Assembly (NCBI GenBank): GCA_021772025.1
Contig: JAETNT010000033.1
Location: 1 to 43,556, forward strand
Length of the DNA stretch: 43,556 bases
From: Enterocloster bolteae
Lineage (GTDB): Bacteria > Bacillota > Clostridia > Lachnospirales > Lachnospiraceae
Reading direction: 5' to 3'
Positions 18,519 to 24,198 of this stretch are shown here, one piece after another (position 1 is the first letter of the stretch; each line of letters opens with the position of its first letter). The translations under genes and the position numbers were made by a program. The notes under the pieces were generated by a model. It was not told the DNA's origin and made no database searches. It saw only the letters and a program-made list of their open reading frames with translations.

Positions 18519-19331
18519 TTACCAGTCTACTACTGAATCAACAATCTGCTGCTGTTCTGAACTGGTGCGCCGCAAATAAATCCTAGTAGTTTCAATACTC
18601 TCATGTCCCATTAAATCAGCCAGCAGGGCAATATCAGAAAACCGTTCCAGAAAGTTTTTAGCAAATCTGTGCCGGAAAGAATGAGGGTATACCACTTCTG
18701 CCGGGATATCGTAGCGTATGGCCAGCCTTTTTAATTGGCTTGCAATTCCTCTGGTGGTAATCCGATCCCCTGAACGATTTAAAAAAAGGAATCCGCTTTC
18801 GATTCCTTTCTCCTGCATCCACTGCTCCGCTTCCTTCCGTAAAGCGGCCGGAATATAAATCCGTCTTACTTTCCCCCCTTTTGAATAAAGATCCAAGTAT
18901 CCAATCTGTACATGTTCTGCTTTAATCTGCACCAATTCGCTAACCCTGGCCCCCGTAGCCGCCATAAAGCGAATTGTAAAATACCAAAACATTTCCCCAT
19001 CCCTTTTTAAACATTCTTTAAAATAAGTGTAGTCTGCCTCACTGATTACATTTTCTAAAAACGTTCTTTGCTGAATCTTAACAGATGTAACCGCCCATTG
19101 CTTCTTTCCCACAAATTCTAAATAGCAATTTAGTGCCCGAATTCTTAAATTAACCGTCTTAGGTTTATAGTTCTCCAAAAGAAACAGCTTATATTTTTGG
19201 AGATACCCCTTGGTAATCTTAGAATATCGGGCATCATACTGCTTTACTGCATAGGAATAAGCTTTTACCGTGTTTTCCGACAGATTTCTTTTCTTTAGAA
19301 ACACCTCAAATTCTTCCATCCTCTCTATCAT
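18519..19331 (-). CDS. Tyrosine recombinase (XerC/XerD-like integrase)
   Basis: A 270-residue tyrosine site-specific recombinase. The catalytic set is complete: Arg129 (ATGARVSEL), a Lys in the KGGK beta-turn (about 151-154), His217-x-x-Arg220 (PHSFRHRF), His243 (LMGHESIETT) and nucleophile Tyr252. An N-terminal SAM-like core-binding domain (about 5-85) is present. The start follows AAGGAGACAACAA. It stands alone between the polysaccharide operon and the accessory block, without an excisionase or phage genes. It could have carried the island in, or could invert a nearby DNA segment; no target repeat was found. Confidence 0.92.
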   Translation of the reverse strand: MIERMEEFEVFLKKRNLSENTVKAYSYAVKQYDARYSKITKGYLQKYKLFLLENYKPKTVNLRIRALNCYLEFVGKKQWAVTSVKIQQRTFLENVISEADYTYFKECLKRDGEMFWYFTIRFMAATGARVSELVQIKAEHVQIGYLDLYSKGGKVRRIYIPAALRKEAEQWMQEKGIESGFLFLNRSGDRITTRGIASQLKRLAIRYDIPAEVVYPHSFRHRFAKNFLERFSDIALLADLMGHESIETTRIYLRRTSSEQQQIVDSVVDW

Positions 19332-19391
19332 TTGTTGTCTCCTTCCATTATTGCCAGTAACCTACACTATCGCTACCCTATAAACATACGC

Positions 19392-19490
19392 TATAATCAC
19401 ACCGTAATGCAACGATGGATTTTCGGCCACGATACCACAGGCGGAAGACAAACCGCCGACCACACAAAAAAAAGGAGAGAATATTTATTT
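19392..19490 (+). promoter_or_regulatory. -10 element and leader of the cell-wall-binding repeat gene
   Basis: TATAAT at 19392-19397 is a perfect -10 without a good -35. The roughly 85-base leader that follows contains a short hairpin (GGCGG / CCGCC near 19440-19457) and ends in AAAGGAGAG before the ATG at 19491. I do not recognise a known riboswitch in it. Confidence 0.35.
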
Positions 19491-20828
19491 ATGAAAAACA
19501 CAACAAAAATTATGGCTGTATTATCCGCTGCGGCAGTGATGTCCGCAGTAACCCCTTCCCTGATAAATGGTCCTGCAACCGCTTTGGCTGCTTCTGCCGG
19601 ATGGGTGGAAGAGGACGGAATCCTCCGTTATTATGATTCCGATGGCTACTATGTAACCGACACCTGGAAGAAGCGCGGCAGCGACTGGTACTATTTAAAT
19701 GACGAAGGCGAGATTGCTACTAATGAGATGATCGAAGAATACTATGTAGATGAAACCGGAAAAAAAGTATCTAACCAGTGGGTTTCCGTTGACAATGAAG
19801 ACATGTTTGATACTCCTGACGCTCAGGAAAAGCTTTGGTACTATTTTGGCAAAGACGGCCAGTCTGTCCGCTCTAAGTGGCAGTCCATCAATGACAACTG
19901 GTACTACTTTAATGAGGACGGCATTATGCTGACCGGCCGGCAGACCATTGACGATTCTGTCTACTATTTAGGTGATGACGGCGCCCGCCGTACCGGATGG
20001 ATCCAGCTTGCAGACGAGTCTGAAGGGCCCACCGATGAGTCTTCCTGGTATTATTTTGAAAAGAATGGAAAAATGGTGGTCAATGAACTGGACAAAAAAA
20101 TCGGCGGCCAATATTACACCTTTGTAGACGGCATTATGCAGACCGGATGGTATAAGCTTCCCGCAGATCCTACCGCCACTCCTGCCAATGCTGACAGCGC
20201 CGAAAAGCCTGTTTCTATTGCCGGCTATCAGTATTATGAGGAAGACGGTAAGCGGGCTTCCGGATGGTATGAAATCTATGGCGTAGAAGGAATCAATGAT
20301 AATAGCGACACCCATCGTTTCTATTTTAAAAAGGGAGTTCCTACCGCTGCCCAGACCGGCGTGCAAATCTTTACCATTGACTCTAAGCAGTATGCATTTA
20401 ACACCAAAGGTGAAATGCAGACTGGTAAGCAGGTAATTACCACAGAGGACGGTCAGACTGCCAACGCCTACTTTGCTCAGGATGGCGTAATGAAAACCGG
20501 CAAGCAAGCCATTAATGATGAGGAATCCGGCGTTACAGAATATTGGTACTTCCACACCGATGGAGCCAAGAAGGGCCACGGATTCACCGGTATCCAGGAT
20601 AACCGTCTGTATATTGAGGGAAGACGCCAGGATGCAGATGCAGATCTCCGCTATGCTCCTGTAGAGTTTGACGGAAAGCAGTATCTGGTAAATGCAAACG
20701 GCATGGTTCAGCGTGCTTCTGCCTCTTCCAAATCCTCTCAAAAGCCGGATTTAGGCGATGGCTTTAAAGATATAAAAGATTCTAATGATACTGTCTGGGT
20801 AGTAGATACCCAGGGCGTAATTCAGTAA
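19491..20828 (+). CDS. Secreted cell-wall-binding repeat protein
   Basis: A 445-residue exported protein. The signal peptide (KK charge, hydrophobic 7-24) has a likely cut after ALA near residue 33. The rest is almost entirely choline/glucan-binding-type repeats of about 20 residues with W-Y-Y-F and D/E-D-G cores, such as WYYFNEDGIMLTG and WYYFEKNGKMV. No catalytic domain is visible, so it probably binds wall teichoic or other surface glycans as a structural or adhesive protein. The start at 19491 has an AAAGGAG site. A hairpin and a terminator follow the stop. Repeat length is irregular, with inserts of Ala/Pro or acidic residues. Confidence 0.9.
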   Translation: MKNTTKIMAVLSAAAVMSAVTPSLINGPATALAASAGWVEEDGILRYYDSDGYYVTDTWKKRGSDWYYLNDEGEIATNEMIEEYYVDETGKKVSNQWVSVDNEDMFDTPDAQEKLWYYFGKDGQSVRSKWQSINDNWYYFNEDGIMLTGRQTIDDSVYYLGDDGARRTGWIQLADESEGPTDESSWYYFEKNGKMVVNELDKKIGGQYYTFVDGIMQTGWYKLPADPTATPANADSAEKPVSIAGYQYYEEDGKRASGWYEIYGVEGINDNSDTHRFYFKKGVPTAAQTGVQIFTIDSKQYAFNTKGEMQTGKQVITTEDGQTANAYFAQDGVMKTGKQAINDEESGVTEYWYFHTDGAKKGHGFTGIQDNRLYIEGRRQDADADLRYAPVEFDGKQYLVNANGMVQRASASSKSSQKPDLGDGFKDIKDSNDTVWVVDTQGVIQ

Positions 20829-20844
20829 CCCCAAATTTTCTCAG

Positions 20845-20866
20845 GGACAGTACGTTCCCACTGTCC
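20845..20866. other. Short perfect hairpin after the repeat-protein gene
   Basis: GGACAGT (20845-20851) pairs with ACTGTCC (20860-20866) around an 8-base loop, 17 bases after the stop codon. There is no T tract. It may be an operator, an RNA processing site or a 3'-end stabiliser. Confidence 0.3.
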
Positions 20867-20929
20867 TCAAAAGCGAAAATCCTCTTGCGATTGCAAATCA
20901 TCCGTTGTATGTAAAAAATCCGTTCATTC

Positions 20930-20977
20930 AAAAAGCTGTCTTTTCTGTCAGAGAAGTCAGCTTTTTTGATTTTTTTG
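20930..20977 (+). terminator. Intrinsic terminator of the repeat-protein gene
   Basis: A 9-base stem AAAAAGCTG (20930-20938) / CAGCTTTTT (20958-20966) with inner pairing is followed by a T-rich run to 20977. Confidence 0.75.
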
Positions 20978-20994
20978 TCATGTTTTCTAATTTT

Positions 20995-21022
20995 TTGCGT
21001 TATATATAAGTTAGAGTAAAAT
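20995..21022 (+). promoter_or_regulatory. Likely promoter of the zinc-ribbon gene
   Basis: TTGCGT (20995-21000), a 16-base spacer and TAAAAT (21017-21022), then a ribosome site AGGGAGGA before the ATG at 21049. Confidence 0.4.
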
Positions 21023-21048
21023 GACAAATGCGTCAGAGGGAGGAACTC

Positions 21049-21420
21049 ATGAGAGAATTAGCGGTCTATTACTGCACCAAATGCGGTTATTATGCTTACT
21101 ATCAGCTTTCCCGAAACGCAGTTTGTCCCAAATGCGATTTCAAAATGGAACATTTGCCTATGCGCTATCAGGATTTTATGGATTTAAGCTGTGAAGAACG
21201 AGACGCGCTTTTAACCCATCAGCTTTTACTCCACGCTCCTACACTAACCGCCCGGCTGACAGCTCCCCATAAAGCCGCTAATCACCGGGAAACCATTGCC
21301 CGGCTTACCTGCCGTATCCAAGAGCTGGAAGAAGAAAATAAAGCTTTGAAATCTACCGTAGAGTGGATGCATCAAACGATCTGGGATATGGTAAAGAAAC
21401 AGCGAAATCCGGATCCATAA
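21049..21420 (+). CDS. Zinc-ribbon and coiled-coil small protein, unknown function
   Basis: A 123-residue protein. An N-terminal zinc ribbon (CTKCGYYAYY, then CPKCDFKM) is followed by a helical middle. The C-terminal coiled coil (about 85-120) has heptad-like RIQELEEENKALKSTVEWMHQTIW. I chose the ATG at 21049, directly after AGGGAGGAACTC, rather than one 21 bases upstream with no site. A C-terminal leucine-rich helix also occurs in the 53-residue protein encoded convergently just downstream, so the two might interact (inference). I do not recognise a named family. Confidence 0.8.
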   Translation: MRELAVYYCTKCGYYAYYQLSRNAVCPKCDFKMEHLPMRYQDFMDLSCEERDALLTHQLLLHAPTLTARLTAPHKAANHRETIARLTCRIQELEEENKALKSTVEWMHQTIWDMVKKQRNPDP

Positions 21421-21458
21421 GAAAATGACGCAAGGCAATCCTGCCCGGCGTCATTTTC
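21421..21458. terminator. Bidirectional intrinsic terminator between convergent genes
   Basis: A perfect 11-base stem, GAAAATGACGC (21421-21431) with GCGTCATTTTC (21448-21458), carries an inner GGCA/TGCC pairing and an A/T-rich outer stem on both strands. It lies between the zinc-ribbon gene (+) and the 53-residue gene (-). Confidence 0.75.
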
Positions 21459-21483
21459 CTATTCCTTCAGTTCTTTGCTTTCT

Positions 21484-21645
21484 TCATCTTTTTAACTGGC
21501 CTTTTACAGAATTTGTTATATACCGTTCCACCATGCGGTTTAATGTAGTCTTTAGCTGAGTGATAACGGACAGGAGCATCTCATTATCCTCTTTTAGCCT
21601 CCGGTTCTCTCGCTCCAGCATCAGCACCCTATCTTGTTCACTCAT
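21484..21645 (-). CDS. 53-residue coiled-coil protein
   Basis: A short ORF read directly from the minus strand: it begins MSEQDRVLMLERENRRLKE and ends NSVKGQLKR. It starts with ATG at 21645 after a near-perfect AAAGGAGG site and stops with TGA at 21484. Leu/Met at heptad positions predict one continuous helix or coiled coil. A terminator stem follows. A Spo0A-type box sits 76 bases before the start. Its helix resembles the tail of the neighbouring zinc-ribbon protein. Function unknown; it may be a small dimerisation partner or regulator. Confidence 0.7.
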   Translation of the reverse strand: MSEQDRVLMLERENRRLKEDNEMLLSVITQLKTTLNRMVERYITNSVKGQLKR

Positions 21646-22010
21646 ACTGCACAACCTCCTTTTCTATGCTGTTAATATAAAACTTTCTTTTATTTTTGAA
21701 AAGTAAAAATCACCGCGCTATTCGACATATCTGCCTGTATTCTTTTGCCATTCTGTTCATACTCCTTCCTTATTCAGCTCATGCTTCCCCCTATATGCCA
21801 AATATGGTATGTTTTTTTTAATTCATATACCAAATCGTGTATACAAATTTTCCCCGTTTTTGCAAAAATTGTCGGTCAGAAAAATTTTAGTTTTTCTCTA
21901 CCATAAGTGGATAATATTCTATTTTTGTCGAAAAAGGTCTAATTTCATCCATTCCGCTAACTTTTCTTCTATTTTTAGTACAATAGAAAAAAATGAAAGG
22001 AGCAGCTATT
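21646..22010. promoter_or_regulatory. Divergent control region with two Spo0A-type boxes and palindromes
   Basis: This 365-base gap separates the 53-residue gene (-) from an orphan Spo0A-C gene (+). It holds TGTCGAA on the minus strand at 21721-21727 and TTTTTGTCGAAAAA on the plus strand at 21922-21935, matching the 0A box core TGTCGAA. Palindrome-like TGCCAAATATGGTA (21796-21809) and TATACCAAATCGTGTATA (21826-21843) lie between. Likely -10 elements are TACAAT (21979-21984, +) and TATATT (21674-21679, -, with TTTTCA 17 bases upstream). Each box is then about 60 bases before its predicted transcription start. Confidence 0.5.
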
Positions 22011-22436
22011 ATGATCCCCAATCCCCCTGTTGCGATTATCCGATCTCTAGGAATTTCCGCCACTCATCTGGGCTATTACTATTTGAATACTGCCATTCTT
22101 CTGGTTTTGGAAGATGAAAACCGGCTTTTAATGATTTCTAAGCTTCTCTATCCCCTGGTAGCTGAGCTTCATAGCACGACCCCTACCTGCATTGAGCGCA
22201 ATATCCGAACCGTCATTTCTCTGTGCTGGAATCGTGGGGACAGAGAGCGCCTCTTTCAGATTGCCGGATGCCGTATCCAGGTCAAGCCGACTAACGGAGA
22301 ATTTATCGACATTCTCTCTTGCTATGTAAAGAAGCAATGTCCTTTTGACACCTGGATGAAAAACGGGCAGCTTCGGGAAATGCTTATCATACCGGACAAT
22401 TTAGGGCGGGGCCGCAAACTGCCGGAGCCTCCATAG
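22011..22436 (+). CDS. Orphan Spo0A C-terminal DNA-binding-domain protein
   Basis: A 141-residue protein matching the DNA-binding domain of the sporulation regulator Spo0A across its length, with no receiver domain. Shared features are the LGISATHLGYYYLNTAI start, the SKLLYPLVAE helix, the TTPTCIERNIRT recognition-helix region, the CWNRGD turn and KPTNGEFI near the end. Being without a phosphorylation domain it could bind 0A-type sites constitutively or antagonise Spo0A (inference). The ATG at 22011 follows AAAGGAG. A 0A-type box lies about 80 bases upstream. Two more diverged relatives lie within 2 kb. Confidence 0.85.
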   Translation: MIPNPPVAIIRSLGISATHLGYYYLNTAILLVLEDENRLLMISKLLYPLVAELHSTTPTCIERNIRTVISLCWNRGDRERLFQIAGCRIQVKPTNGEFIDILSCYVKKQCPFDTWMKNGQLREMLIIPDNLGRGRKLPEPP

Positions 22437-22458
22437 CGAATATTTAGCCTTCGGGGTA

Positions 22459-22478
22459 CCGGTATTTCACTCTACCGG
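22459..22478. terminator. Short hairpin between convergent Spo0A-C-like genes
   Basis: CCGGTA (22459-22464) pairs with TACCGG (22473-22478), with further GGG/CCC pairing outside. There is no T tract, so terminator function is uncertain. Confidence 0.3.
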
Positions 22479-22493
22479 CCCAGATCCTCTCTC

Positions 22494-22841
22494 TTATTGG
22501 ACGGTCCTGCTTTCCTCCTGTCCTCTCCGCATGCATTCCAGAAGCATCTCTATCATTTCCCGAGGGTATAGAGGCAGATGAATCTTTATCCTCAAGGTTC
22601 TCTCCAAATAGTCCTTTCCTCCGTACAGCAAAAACGCGTCCCTTACAGTCCTCAGATTTTTCTCTAAATTATGTACAGTTTCCCCTCGCGCCTGGGCAAT
22701 CGGAGTGTAGATATGCTTTCGGATATGAACCAGTCTCCCTTCATCCTCCCCGGCCATTTCTAAACATGCAATCAAAACACTATACCCCTTATAGCTCTTT
22801 AAAAGTGGAAAGTTATTTAATATCTCTTCCGCTGATTTCAT
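22494..22841 (-). CDS. Diverged Spo0A-C-like small DNA-binding protein
   Basis: A 115-residue protein beginning MKSAEEILNNFPLLKSYKGY. The order of elements matches a Spo0A C-terminal domain: an initial helix with LKSYKGYSVLIACLEM, IRKHIYTPIAQARG, the ETVHNLEKNLRTVRDAF recognition region and a final YPREMIEMLLECM helix. Similarity to true Spo0A is weaker than for the protein at 22011-22436, but it is a close paralogue of the one at 23657-23980. I chose the ATG at 22841 because GGGGGAA precedes it and because the paralogue also starts M-(K/R)-S-A. Upstream lie three ACTTT-type direct repeats. The sites it regulates are unknown. Confidence 0.72.
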   Translation of the reverse strand: MKSAEEILNNFPLLKSYKGYSVLIACLEMAGEDEGRLVHIRKHIYTPIAQARGETVHNLEKNLRTVRDAFLLYGGKDYLERTLRIKIHLPLYPREMIEMLLECMRRGQEESRTVQ

Positions 22842-22907
22842 ACCATTCCCCCATTTCATTTCGTGTTTATAAGTATACGGGAAAACGGGGACTATAGCAA
22901 AAAAAAG

Positions 22908-22948
22908 ACTTTTTTAGCCAAAATTCAACTTTTTTAGCACTTTATTAG
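22908..22948. repeat. Three direct repeats upstream of a Spo0A-C-like gene
   Basis: ACTTTTTTAG at 22908-22917 and 22928-22937, and ACTTTATTAG at 22939-22948, give spacings of 20 and 11 bases (about two turns and one turn of DNA). On the minus strand a TATAGT -10 lies just downstream near 22893-22898. The position fits activator or repressor sites for the gene starting at 22841. They do not match the 0A box. Confidence 0.5.
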
Positions 22949-23046
22949 ACTTTCCCGGACGGAAAATCCAGCTACATTTATAAACGTAACCAAGAAAAAA
23001 GCATGACAAGGCAACCGACAAAGAAACTTTGCTGAAGTAAGTCCGG

Positions 23047-23289
23047 CTATTCCAGCCTCTCCTCCAGTCCTTCAAATTCCTGAGTATCAAAAAATTCTTT
23101 TAGAGAAATTTCCAATCCGCCGCAAATCTTGGATATGGTAAATAAACCCGGATTTTTTGTAGAACCATCCATAATATGCATCAATGTTGTCAGCGGAACT
23201 GCGGCTTTATAAGACAGCTCATAATACGAAAGATTCTTTTCCTGGCACAAAAACGCAATCCTCTTTGCCAGTATTTTTTGTTCTTCCAT
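23047..23289 (-). CDS. Xre-family helix-turn-helix regulator
   Basis: An 80-residue single-domain Cro/CI-type protein. The HTH runs from about 8 to 62 (LAKRIAFLCQEKNLSYYELSYKAAVPLTTLMHIMDG), ending in an acidic tail. It lies between the two diverged Spo0A-C-like genes on the same strand. Its upstream region carries the palindrome TACCAAATACGGTA, and related sequences occur in the 21.8 kb control region, so it may autoregulate and control both promoters (inference). The start follows AAAGGGGGAAGAC. Confidence 0.85.
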   Translation of the reverse strand: MEEQKILAKRIAFLCQEKNLSYYELSYKAAVPLTTLMHIMDGSTKNPGLFTISKICGGLEISLKEFFDTQEFEGLEERLE

Positions 23290-23351
23290 TGTCTTCCCCC
23301 TTTATGCCGAATATTTCATTATTTAATAGTTTATACAAAAACAAAACCCAA

Positions 23352-23399
23352 TTACTACCAAATACGGTAATAAACAGCAAAAAAGTACCTTTTTCGACA
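23352..23399 (-). promoter_or_regulatory. Palindrome and Spo0A-type box upstream of the Xre gene
   Basis: The span 23352-23370 is an inverted repeat (TTAC...GTAA with inner TACC/GGTA). TGTCGAAAAAGG lies on the minus strand at 23388-23399, a full match to the 0A box core, about 100 bases before the Xre start. Beyond the control sites, the rest of the gene-free stretch 23290-23656 shows no convincing ORF or hairpin. Confidence 0.5.
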
Positions 23400-23656
23400 T
23401 CTTTTTATTACAGTATCATTAACGTACAAGAATTTGGAATGTTGCAAGATTTTACAGAACCTCATACGGATAAAACTATTGATTTTCAGAATTTACAGAT
23501 AGTAAAAAACGTAATTATCCTTTAAGAAAACTCCCCACAGCCATAGGATACGTTCTGCCACTCCTCCTTTGTCTCAGAGAATCCTCAAAGTTTCATGGGA
23601 AGCCCTCTTTCCGTCAGCCGGTTATCCTTCTCTCATCAGACAGATCGTCTTTTCTC

Positions 23657-23980
23657 TCAGGATATTTTCATACACTCAGCCAACGCTTCTATCAGTTCTC
23701 TCGGAAATATTCTGATGTCAATTTTTCTCTTTAAGCATGCTTCTAAATATTCCCTCCCCCCATTCATTAAAAATGCCTGCCGGAACGTCCTCAGATTCTT
23801 TTCCAGCGTATGCACGCTTTCCCCTCTAAATTCCGCCACCGGTAAATACACCCGTTCCCGGATTCTTACAAGGCGTTCCTCATCTTCAGCCACTAGTTCC
23901 ATACACAGGATCATGTCTTCATATCCTCTGTAGCTCTTTAAAAACGGAACCCGGCTTAAGACTTCTTTTGCGCTCCTCAT
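23657..23980 (-). CDS. Diverged Spo0A-C-like small DNA-binding protein (second copy)
   Basis: A 107-residue paralogue of the protein at 22494-22841, sharing SA-(K/E)-E-(V/I)-L, FLKSYRGY, the EDEERLVRIRERVYLPVAE block and the ESVHTLEKNLRTFRQAF recognition region. The FPRELIEALAECM end is also shared. I chose the ATG at 23980 after GGAGGGAAGC. It probably binds DNA as a small monomer or dimer without a receiver domain. The upstream region is extremely AT-rich (near 24035-24065). Duplication followed by divergence with the Xre gene in between is the simplest history. Confidence 0.72.
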   Translation of the reverse strand: MRSAKEVLSRVPFLKSYRGYEDMILCMELVAEDEERLVRIRERVYLPVAEFRGESVHTLEKNLRTFRQAFLMNGGREYLEACLKRKIDIRIFPRELIEALAECMKIS

Positions 23981-24136
23981 AATGCTTCCCTCCAACTATC
24001 AAATTTTCCTTAAAATATAGGTATTGGGGTTTTAATATCTATATTTTATAATATTATATATTAAGGTTTTTGGTATTGCAATCCATTTCTCGAGAGACTT
24101 TTTCATCCAATTTACAAATAATTTTCCTCTCGGGGT

Positions 24137-24174
24137 AAAAAATAAGGCTGGAATCCGATTATAGATTCACAGCC
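24137..24174 (-). terminator. Intrinsic terminator of the HD/Hsp70-like operon
   Basis: On the minus strand GGCTGTGAATC pairs with GATTCCAGCC (24146-24174, one bulged base) and is followed by TTATTTTTT. It lies 25 bases past the Hsp70-like stop codon. Confidence 0.8.
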
Positions 24175-24198
24175 TCTTTCAAAAGTTTCAATAGCCGG

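Noticed and set aside
18410..19490. Invertible promoter controlled by the adjacent tyrosine recombinase
   Set aside because: The gaps on both sides of the recombinase were compared for inverted repeats. Only short matches (GCTATA, CTGGTAA/TTACTGG) were found, too short and too weak to support a switch.
19404..19490. Known riboswitch (cyclic dinucleotide type) in the leader of the wall-binding repeat gene
   Set aside because: Only a 5-base hairpin is clear. The conserved core sequences of cyclic-di-GMP or cyclic-di-AMP riboswitches are not seen.
19968..20741. Long minus-strand open frame opposite the repeat-protein gene
   Set aside because: It mirrors the repeat-rich coding strand, has no ribosome site of its own, and its product resembles no protein family.
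19491..20828. CRISPR-like or tandem DNA repeats
   Set aside because: The periodicity is protein-level (wall-binding repeats of about 20 residues) with diverged codons and no regular spacers.
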